Assembly (NCBI GenBank): GCA_963825575.1
Contig: CAWGUB010000015.1
Span: 62,001 to 126,000, forward strand
Source: JAFDBW01 sp963825575
GTDB taxonomy: Bacteria > Desulfobacterota > Desulfuromonadia > Desulfuromonadales > BM103
DNA length: 64,000 nt
Direction: 5' to 3'
Shown: piece by piece, positions 25,575 to 32,607 of the stretch
Layout: every line of letters begins with the position of its first letter
How positions within the stretch are numbered: the stretch's first letter is position 1
Program-made: the position numbers and the translations under genes
The notes under the pieces: generated by a model
Told to the model about the DNA's origin: nothing
The model's database searches: none
What the model saw: the letters and a program-made list of their open reading frames with translations, nothing else

Positions 25575-26765
25575 TTAAGCGTCAGTCAAAGCCGCCAGAC
25601 CGGGAAGCTCTTTGCCCTCCAGAAACTCCAGGGAAGCTCCGCCGCCTGTGGAAATGTGCGTCATTTTCGATTCGACGCCGGCTTTTATGACTGCTGCGAC
25701 CGAATCGCCGCCACCGACAATCGAGCGAGCGTTGGAGTCGGCCAGGGTTTTGGCAACGGCCATTGTGCCGCTAGCAAAGGCTTCGAATTCGAAGACCCCC
25801 ATCGGGCCATTCCAGACGACCATGCGGGCGTTCTTCAATGCGCCCGTGTAAGTTGCAATCGTCGCCGGGCCGATATCCAGTGCCATCCATTCGGCAGGAA
25901 AGTTGGCGTCACTGCAGATTTTATGCTCGGCATTGGCGCTGAACTCTGAAGCGACCACGTGGTCCTGTGGCAGCAGCATGGTGACGCCCTTTGCAGCCGC
26001 TTTCTGCAGAAGTTTCCCGGCCAGCTCGATGCGGTCCTCTTCAACCAGAGAGCGGCCGGTCGGCCGGCCCTTGGCGCGAAGGAAGGTGTAGGCCATGCCG
26101 CCACCGATAATCAGCGTGTCAACCTTCTCCAGCAAGTTGTCAATCACAGCGATCTTGTCACTGACCTTGGCTCCACCAATTATCGCAACAAAGGGATGAT
26201 CAGGGTAGGCGAGGGCCTGGCCGAGGTATTTGATCTCCTTCTCCAGGAGAAAGCCGGCAGCTGCGGGTTGCAGGAAGTGGGTAATCCCTTCTGTTGAGGC
26301 ATGGGCGCGATGCGCGGTGCCAAAAGCGTTGTTGACATAAATGTCGGCATTTTCTGCCAATGCCTTGGCAAAGTCCGGGTCGTTTTTTGTTTCGCCGGCA
26401 TGAAAGCGCACGTTCTCCAGCAGGATGACATCGCCATCCTTCATCTGGCCAACCATGCGTTTGACATCAGGACCGATGCAGTCGGGGGCCATCTTGACGG
26501 GTTTGCCGAGATACTGGGCGAGACAGGGTGCCACCGGAGCCAGGCTGAACTTCGGCTCCGGGCCATGCTTGGGTCGGCCAAGATGGGAGGCCAGGATCAG
26601 ACGGCCACCGTTGCTGACGATGTGGCGGATCGTCGGCATCGAGGCTTTGACGCGGGTGTCGTCCGTGATCTGGTTGTTCTCGTCGAGAGGCACATTGAAG
26701 TCAACCCGGCAAAAGACACGCTTCCCCTGAAAGTTAATGTCCCGGATGGAGAGTTTTTTTAACAT
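25575..26765 (-). CDS. pgk: Phosphoglycerate kinase
   Basis: Makes ATP from 1,3-bisphosphoglycerate in glycolysis, or the reverse in gluconeogenesis. The 396-residue length is normal. Substrate-site motifs are RVDFNVPLD and LASHLGRPKHGPEPKFSLAPV. The nucleotide-site motifs are GGAKVSDKIAVIDNL, NGPMGVFE and VGGGDSVAAV. It lies between gap and tpiA on the minus strand, giving gap-pgk-tpiA-secG. Confidence 0.97.
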   Translation of the reverse strand: MLKKLSIRDINFQGKRVFCRVDFNVPLDENNQITDDTRVKASMPTIRHIVSNGGRLILASHLGRPKHGPEPKFSLAPVAPCLAQYLGKPVKMAPDCIGPDVKRMVGQMKDGDVILLENVRFHAGETKNDPDFAKALAENADIYVNNAFGTAHRAHASTEGITHFLQPAAAGFLLEKEIKYLGQALAYPDHPFVAIIGGAKVSDKIAVIDNLLEKVDTLIIGGGMAYTFLRAKGRPTGRSLVEEDRIELAGKLLQKAAAKGVTMLLPQDHVVASEFSANAEHKICSDANFPAEWMALDIGPATIATYTGALKNARMVVWNGPMGVFEFEAFASGTMAVAKTLADSNARSIVGGGDSVAAVIKAGVESKMTHISTGGGASLEFLEGKELPGLAALTDA

Positions 26766-26784
26766 CAGCTTGTCCTGTTGAATC

Positions 26785-26816
26785 TCTAAAAAAGGGCAGG
26801 TTAATAACCCGCCCTT
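26785..26816 (-). terminator. Terminator between gap and pgk
   Basis: On the minus strand AAGGGCGGGTT / AACCTGCCCTT form an 11-bp stem (one G-U) with an ATT loop, followed by TTTTAG. It could end gap transcription or partly attenuate read-through into pgk. Confidence 0.75.
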
Positions 26817-26827
26817 GATGTGTTGCT

Positions 26828-27829
26828 TTAACTTTTGGCTATGAGTTTAACCAGATCGACAATACGGTTTGAATAGCCCCATTCATTATCGTACCAGCTC
26901 ATGACCTTGACCATGTTGCCGGCTATGACGGTGGTCGTTGCAGCATCAACGCATGAGGACGCCGGATTGCCATTGAAGTCGATGGAGACCAGTGGTTCCT
27001 CACAGAATTCCAGAATCCCCTTGAGGGGACCTTTGGCAGCAGCCTTCAGGGCTGCGTTGACTTCCTCAACAGAGGTGTCCTTCTCGGTTACAACGACCAG
27101 GTCAACCAGCGAGACGTTCGGCGTTGGCACACGAACGGCAAGACCATCAAGCTTGCCTTTCAGCTCCGGCAGAACCAGTGAAACCGCCTTGGCGGCACCG
27201 GTAGTGGTCGGAATCATCGACATGGCTGCAGCGCGGGCACGGCGCATGTCGTCGTGCGGGAGGTCGAGGATGCGCTGGTCGTTGGTGTATGCGTGGACGG
27301 TGGTCATCAGACCCTTGACGATGCCGAAGTTCTCCAGGAGCACCTTGGCGACCGGTGCCAGGCAGTTGGTGGTGCAGGACGCGTTCGAAATAATATGGTG
27401 GCGGGCTGCATCATATACGCTGTCATTGACGCCCATGCAGACGGTCAGGTCGACCTCTTTGCCAGGGGCACTGATAATCACTTTTTTCGCGCCGGCCTTA
27501 ATGTGTTTGCCAGCGTCCTTACCGTTGGTGAAAAAACCGGTCGATTCGATCACAACGTCAACACCGAGCTCCTTCCACGGCAAGGCAGCCGGATCACGCT
27601 CACTGCAGACCTTGATCCTTTTCCCGTCCACCTGGATGCTGTCATCCACCACAGAGACATCCGCAGCGAAAATGCCGTGGATAGAATCATATTTCAGCAG
27701 ATGTGCGAGAGTTTGCGGGCTGGTGAGGTCGTTAATGGCAACAATTTCGAATTCCGGGGTGTTCTGCGCCGCACGAAGTACATTCCGACCAATGCGACCA
27801 AAGCCGTTAATGGCTACTTTCACAGGCAT
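26828..27829 (-). CDS. gap: Glyceraldehyde-3-phosphate dehydrogenase
   Basis: Oxidative phosphorylation of glyceraldehyde-3-phosphate with NAD(P). The 333-residue length is normal. The NAD motif is INGFGRIGRNVLRA at the N-terminus and the catalytic Cys is in SNASCTTNCLAP. Substrate-binding motifs include TTTGAAKAV and RVPTPNVSLVDL, with C-terminal WYDNEWGYSNR. The gene is first in the glycolytic set and diverges from the histidine kinase gene. An inverted repeat GCCTGAC / GTCAGGC (about 27871-27893) lies in its leader. Confidence 0.97.
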   Translation of the reverse strand: MPVKVAINGFGRIGRNVLRAAQNTPEFEIVAINDLTSPQTLAHLLKYDSIHGIFAADVSVVDDSIQVDGKRIKVCSERDPAALPWKELGVDVVIESTGFFTNGKDAGKHIKAGAKKVIISAPGKEVDLTVCMGVNDSVYDAARHHIISNASCTTNCLAPVAKVLLENFGIVKGLMTTVHAYTNDQRILDLPHDDMRRARAAAMSMIPTTTGAAKAVSLVLPELKGKLDGLAVRVPTPNVSLVDLVVVTEKDTSVEEVNAALKAAAKGPLKGILEFCEEPLVSIDFNGNPASSCVDAATTTVIAGNMVKVMSWYDNEWGYSNRIVDLVKLIAKS

Positions 27830-28090
27830 TTATTTGTCCTCCAGAGTGTGGTTTTTAAAAAAAAGAATATGCCTGACGGATGACCGGTCAGGCAGAAATA
27901 TTTTCAACGTGTGAATCATAACGAATCACCCCATCTTGGTCAACCGTTTTTAATCATTTTACGGGTCAATGATGTTGCCCTTGCGGTGAGGTGTGTGGTA
28001 TTTAATTCAGGTTTGACACGTCTTTTATTTTTGCTTGCCAAGACACGGTAATCCGCAATCAAGGGTGTCCGGGGGCTGTCCCTCTCAGTT

Positions 28091-30130
28091 ATGAAAAATT
28101 CTCTGGAAAGACGCATCCTGATCTTCAGCCTCCTGGCACTGATCCTCACTGTTGCTATCAACACCGGGCTCAATGTTGATACTTTCCGACGGAGCTATCG
28201 TGACGGAATTCTGCAGCGAGCCCAAACTTTTGCTGAAGCACTGAAAACCCAGATTGAGGCCGTGGTAAATCTCGGCCTGCCACTTGATGATATTCCCGGA
28301 ATCTCTGAAATCTGCCAGGAGACCGTAGAGAAAGACCCGGAGATCTCCTATTGCCTGGTTGAGTCCTCCTCGGGGGTGTTCCTCTACCACAACGATGTCG
28401 GTTACCCGGATATGTTGTCTGTAAAGTATATTGACAACCTTTCTTCTGAAATCGCCGTTCTTGAATCGCCTGAGCAGGGCAGGCTGTACGATTACGCAAC
28501 CCCGATTCTGGATTACGATGACAAGGTCGTTGGCAGGGTCCGGATCGGTTTCCAGAATGCTGTTCTGACAAAGCTGGTTATGGACCACCTGGCCTCTACC
28601 TTTCTGGTCCTGGCCGCTGTCTTGCTGGTCGTATTCATGGTCATTGTAGCCTTCACTCGTTATGACCTGGTTGGGCCTATCCGTCGCCTGTGCGATATGG
28701 CAGAAAACCTTGCCTCGGGTAAATTCGACACCAGGGCGCCCGTACTGAAAACCAAGGAACTGGCGATCCTCGGCAATACCCTGTCTGCCATGGCTAATTC
28801 ATTGCGTGAACGCGATGCGGAGCTGAGCCGCAACTACCGGGAGGTGGAAGAGACCAATCTCGAACTGCAGAAATCTTATGAGAACCTGGAAAGCATCAGC
28901 TCCGAATTGGGCCGCAGTCGGGAGATGTATCGTTCTCTGCTCGACGATGCAAGCGACGCGATCCTGGTCTGCGATGAAGGCGATACCATCGTCATCGCCA
29001 ACAAGGCATCAGAACGTTTCTTCGGCATGACCAAAGCCCGGATGGAGAAGAGTAACTATTTCACTTTTCTTGAGAGGATCAACTGTCGTGACATCGAACA
29101 TCAGTTTGAACATCATCAAACGATCGTCCCCGGGCAATCGGGCGAAACTGAAATCAGGTTCTGGCGTGCCATGGATAACCGTACTTTGGTTGGCCGGGCT
29201 TCAGCCTCGGTAATTATCGACAAGGATAAACGCCGGCTGGTCCAGATCATCGTCCGTGACGCAACGCAAGAAGAGGAGGTCCGGCATAGCCTGGAGCGAA
29301 CCGCCAGTGAAATGGAAAGGCTCAACCAGATGAAGAACTCTTTCCTTGGCCTGGCCTCTCACGAACTGAAGACCCCCCTGACGATCATCATGGGATATGT
29401 CGAGCTTTTGCTCTCCGAACGGGAGCCGCCGCTTGATGAAGATACGCTCAAACTGGTCCGTCATATTTCCAAGGCCAGCGAACGGCTCTCCGAAATCGTC
29501 CGTGATATAGTCGATGTCTCGATGATCGATGGCCGCACCATCGACCTCGTCAGCCGTTATGTTGACGTCAACATTCTGGTCACGCGCGCAGTCAGCAATT
29601 TCGAACAGTTCATTCACCATCGCGAGCAGATGTTGAGCCTCAACCTTGCCAATGACCTGCCGCTGGTCAAATGCGATTTCGAGCGGATAGTGCAGTCGAT
29701 CGGTAACGTTCTCAACAACGCCATCAAGTTTACGCCGGACAAGGGCCGGATTATTATCGAGACCAAGCTGGTCCTCAGGCCGAGGCAGCCGGAGAAGTTC
29801 GCGTCGGCTGGTACGGACGGCACGTGCACCCTCAGCAATGAGCAGGTCCCCTATGTCGAGATTGCGATTCACGACAGCGGCATAGGCATTGCCGAATTGG
29901 AACAGGAGGCAATCTTCGAGAAGTTCTACGAGATTGGAGATGTTGAAGAACACTCTACCGGAAAGGTTGCATTCAAAAGCCGTGGTGCGGGTCTGGGTTT
30001 AAGTATCGTTAAAGGGATTATCGATCTCCACGGCGGAGCCGTTTGGGTTGAAAGTCCTGGTTACGATCCGGACGTCATGCCTGGTAGCACATTTTACCTG
30101 CTGCTCCCGGCAGCCAGCCCGACCGCCTGA
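28091..30130 (+). CDS. Membrane sensor histidine kinase (HAMP-PAS-HisKA-HATPase)
   Basis: The 679-residue protein has membrane helices at about 9-28 and 168-189 around a periplasmic sensor region of about 140 residues. HAMP follows (about 191-245), then a coiled coil (about 240-280), PAS (about 283-390), HisKA with the phosphoacceptor H424 in LASHELKTPLT, and the ATPase domain. The latter has N-box NVLNNAIKF, G1 HDSGIGIAELE and G2 GAGLGLSIV. No response regulator is adjacent, so it is an orphan kinase. The signal is unknown. It is divergent from gap. Confidence 0.93.
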   Translation: MKNSLERRILIFSLLALILTVAINTGLNVDTFRRSYRDGILQRAQTFAEALKTQIEAVVNLGLPLDDIPGISEICQETVEKDPEISYCLVESSSGVFLYHNDVGYPDMLSVKYIDNLSSEIAVLESPEQGRLYDYATPILDYDDKVVGRVRIGFQNAVLTKLVMDHLASTFLVLAAVLLVVFMVIVAFTRYDLVGPIRRLCDMAENLASGKFDTRAPVLKTKELAILGNTLSAMANSLRERDAELSRNYREVEETNLELQKSYENLESISSELGRSREMYRSLLDDASDAILVCDEGDTIVIANKASERFFGMTKARMEKSNYFTFLERINCRDIEHQFEHHQTIVPGQSGETEIRFWRAMDNRTLVGRASASVIIDKDKRRLVQIIVRDATQEEEVRHSLERTASEMERLNQMKNSFLGLASHELKTPLTIIMGYVELLLSEREPPLDEDTLKLVRHISKASERLSEIVRDIVDVSMIDGRTIDLVSRYVDVNILVTRAVSNFEQFIHHREQMLSLNLANDLPLVKCDFERIVQSIGNVLNNAIKFTPDKGRIIIETKLVLRPRQPEKFASAGTDGTCTLSNEQVPYVEIAIHDSGIGIAELEQEAIFEKFYEIGDVEEHSTGKVAFKSRGAGLGLSIVKGIIDLHGGAVWVESPGYDPDVMPGSTFYLLLPAASPTA

Positions 30131-30260
30131 GAGATATGATCTTATCTTCTTTTAGAGGGTTTCTGGGTTTGCTTCTCCCTTGCATCTTTTGCTCTCATGA
30201 GTTATTTATCCGGCCAAAAATATCCGATTCTGAGCCACCGCATCGGGATGAAGGTTAACT

Positions 30261-31052
30261 ATGAAGATCTGCCTGCTGGCCAGTGGCAGCAAAGGCAACG
30301 CCATACTGGTAGAATCAGGCCAGACGCGCCTTTTGATCGACGCCGGTCTCTCTGCACGGGAAATTCGCAGGCGCCTCGAGCTCGTCGGCATCGACGCCGG
30401 AAGCCTGACAGCCCTGCTCATAACCCATGAACATACGGATCATGTAAGAGGTTTGGGCCCTCTCGTCCGTCAGCTCGACATCCCTGTTTACCTGCAGTCC
30501 GACCTGGCTCGCAAATTGCCGGATGTTGGTAAAAAGCAATGTGTCCGCGAATTCGTTGATGGCGAGGATTTTGCCATCGATGACCTTACCGTCAGGCCGT
30601 TTGCAATCACTCACGATTCTCTGGCCCCGGTTGCTTTCACGTTCACTGGTGAGTTAGGCAAAATCGGTGTTGCAACCGACCTGGGCATTGTCACCAGGCT
30701 TGTGACCGACTGTCTACGGGATTGCCGTGCCCTGGTTCTGGAAACCAACCACGATGAGGAGATGCTGCGTGACGGGCCTTATCCCTGGAAACTGAAGCAA
30801 CGTGTGCGCAGCAACCACGGCCACCTCTCCAACAGGGCCGGCAGCGCCCTCTTGCATGACCTTGTCTGGCCGGGGCTGGAGACGGTTTTTCTCAGCCACC
30901 TGAGTGAAACCAATAATCGTCCGGAACTCGCATCCGAAGCCGCCAGGCAAGTTTTGGATGGGCAGAATCTCTGCGCTCCGAAGCTGCTTGTCGGCAAGCA
31001 GGACTCGCCGGTAATGTGGGACGCGAAGCGCGAAGTGAGACGCGCGATGTGA
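30261..31052 (+). CDS. Metallo-beta-lactamase fold hydrolase (WalJ/YycJ-like)
   Basis: The 263-residue protein has the metal-binding HEHTDHVRGL motif (about residue 56), an N-terminal LASGSKGNAILVESG typical of the YycJ group, and a late His in NHGHLSN and LSHLSETNN. YycJ-like proteins are nuclease-fold enzymes; the substrate here is not established. The last residues (MWDAKREVRRAM) are encoded by one arm of an imperfect inverted repeat (31019-31160), so the C-terminus may be acquired. purB follows 122 bp downstream. Confidence 0.88.
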   Translation: MKICLLASGSKGNAILVESGQTRLLIDAGLSAREIRRRLELVGIDAGSLTALLITHEHTDHVRGLGPLVRQLDIPVYLQSDLARKLPDVGKKQCVREFVDGEDFAIDDLTVRPFAITHDSLAPVAFTFTGELGKIGVATDLGIVTRLVTDCLRDCRALVLETNHDEEMLRDGPYPWKLKQRVRSNHGHLSNRAGSALLHDLVWPGLETVFLSHLSETNNRPELASEAARQVLDGQNLCAPKLLVGKQDSPVMWDAKREVRRAM

Positions 31053-31160
31053 GATCTGTAGAGAATGCTTAAAAGACAGAACCTGATCACGAATTCAAAA
31101 GGCTCTGTTGACCTTATATATTTTGGTTTTTTCGCGTCTCGCACTGAGCGCTTCGCGACT
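31019..31160. repeat. Imperfect inverted repeat spanning the walJ-like stop and purB leader
   Basis: GCGAAGCGCGAAGTGAGACG at 31023 onward is mirrored by 31132-31158, whose complement reads GCGAAGCGCTCAGTGCGAGA followed by CGCG. The arms are 22-24 bp with a 2-bp indel, about 85 bp apart. The left arm is inside the coding end of the walJ-like gene; the right arm lies just before the purB ribosome site. Confidence 0.65.
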
Positions 31161-31174
31161 GCAAGGAGCAAACA

Positions 31175-32473
31175 ATGATTCCACGTTACACACGGCCGGA
31201 CATGGCGAAAATCTGGGAACCGGAAAATCGCTTCAAAATTTGGCTTGAAATTGAAATCCTGGCTTGTGAGAAACAGGCAGATCTCGGGGTAATTCCCGCT
31301 CAAGCCGTCAAGATCATCCGGGAAAAAGGCGATTTTGACATTGACAGGATTGATGCCATCGAAGCGGAGGTCAAGCATGACGTGATTGCCTTCCTGACCT
31401 CTGTCGCCGAATACGTCGGCCCTGAAGCACGTTTTATCCACCAGGGAATGACGTCTTCGGATGTCCTCGACACCTGTTTTTCTGTGCAGATGGTGCAGGC
31501 TGCTGATGAATTGATTGTCGATCTCGTCATGGTCATGGATTCAATCAAGGAGCGTGCCCTGGAGCACAAGGATACGGTCTGTATCGGTCGTTCGCATGGT
31601 ATCCATGCCGAGCCAATCACTTTTGGCCTGAAACTGGCCACCTGGTATGCGGAAATGGATCGCAACCTGACTCGTCTCAAGGCCGCCCGGGAAAACATCG
31701 CCACCGGTGCCATCTCCGGAGCGGTCGGCACTTTTGCCAATATCGACCCTGCAGTGGAAGAATATGTTTGTGAAAAGCTGGGACTGAAGCCGGAACCTGT
31801 GTCTACCCAGGTGATCCCGCGTGATCGTCACGCCGAATTTTTTGCCGTGCTGGCCATCATTGCATCGTCCATGGAAAGGATTGCTGTGGAGGTTCGCCAT
31901 CTTCAGCGCACCGAAGTCCTTGAAGCCGAGGAATTCTTCAGCAAGGGGCAGAAGGGCTCCTCGGCAATGCCACACAAGCGCAACCCGATCCTGACCGAGA
32001 ACCTGACCGGCCAGGCCCGCTATATCCGTGCCTTTGTCATACCAGCAATGGAGAATGTTGCGCTGTGGCACGAACGTGACATCTCGCATTCCTCGGTGGA
32101 GCGCTACATCGGCCCGGATGCGACCGTCGCCCTCGATTTTTCCCTGCGTCGCCTGAGTGGGCTAATCAAGAATCTGGTCATCTACCCTGAAAACATGTTG
32201 AAGAACCTCAATCAGATGCGCGGCCTGGTTTTTTCACAAAAGATCCTCCTGGACCTGACCCAGGCCGGTGTGTCGCGCGAAGAGGCTTATCGCATGGTGC
32301 AGCGCAATGCCATGAAGGTATGGGAAGAGGGCAAGGACTTTCAGGAGGAGCTGCTCGCCGACGCTGATGTCGTGAGCGCGCTTGGCGAGGCCAAGATCCG
32401 GGAATCGTTCGACCTGAATTATCACCTCAAGCATGTGGATACGATTTTCAAGAGAGTTTTTGGCAACATATAA
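31175..32473 (+). CDS. purB: Adenylosuccinate lyase
   Basis: Cleaves SAICAR and adenylosuccinate in purine synthesis. The 432-residue protein has IPRYTRPDMAKIWEPENRFK at its N-terminus, the catalytic regions HQGMTSSDVLDT and GRSHGIHAEPITFG, and the lyase signature SSAMPHKRNPI. An AAGGAGC site precedes ATG. It heads the purB-purSL-purQ-purF run, although a dispersed repeat separates it from purSL. Confidence 0.97.
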   Translation: MIPRYTRPDMAKIWEPENRFKIWLEIEILACEKQADLGVIPAQAVKIIREKGDFDIDRIDAIEAEVKHDVIAFLTSVAEYVGPEARFIHQGMTSSDVLDTCFSVQMVQAADELIVDLVMVMDSIKERALEHKDTVCIGRSHGIHAEPITFGLKLATWYAEMDRNLTRLKAARENIATGAISGAVGTFANIDPAVEEYVCEKLGLKPEPVSTQVIPRDRHAEFFAVLAIIASSMERIAVEVRHLQRTEVLEAEEFFSKGQKGSSAMPHKRNPILTENLTGQARYIRAFVIPAMENVALWHERDISHSSVERYIGPDATVALDFSLRRLSGLIKNLVIYPENMLKNLNQMRGLVFSQKILLDLTQAGVSREEAYRMVQRNAMKVWEEGKDFQEELLADADVVSALGEAKIRESFDLNYHLKHVDTIFKRVFGNI

Positions 32474-32474
32474 A

Positions 32475-32578
32475 TTAACCACAAAGACACCAAGTCTCGA
32501 AGAAAGACAAACGGTTACTGGTGGAGAATCTTTAGCTCTTAAATATTATTTATTCGTGTCTTTGTGCCTTCGTGGCAA
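32475..32578. repeat. CACAAAGACAC-type palindromic repeat before purSL
   Basis: TTAACCACAAAGACACCAAG (from 32475) is mirrored by TTCGTGTCTTTGTGCCTTCG at 32553-32572. A related copy lies before gltX at 52594-52680. It fills the purB-purSL gap and is non-coding. Confidence 0.7.
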
Positions 32579-32607
32579 ACTCGCAGTAATTGTTTCAAGG
32601 AGAAAAG

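Noticed and set aside
24720..25949. Long 409-codon plus-strand open frame
   Set aside because: It is antisense to tpiA and pgk, both unmistakable from their active-site motifs, and its translation resembles no protein family.
26901..27914. 337-codon plus-strand open frame
   Set aside because: It is antisense to gap, which has intact catalytic and NAD motifs.
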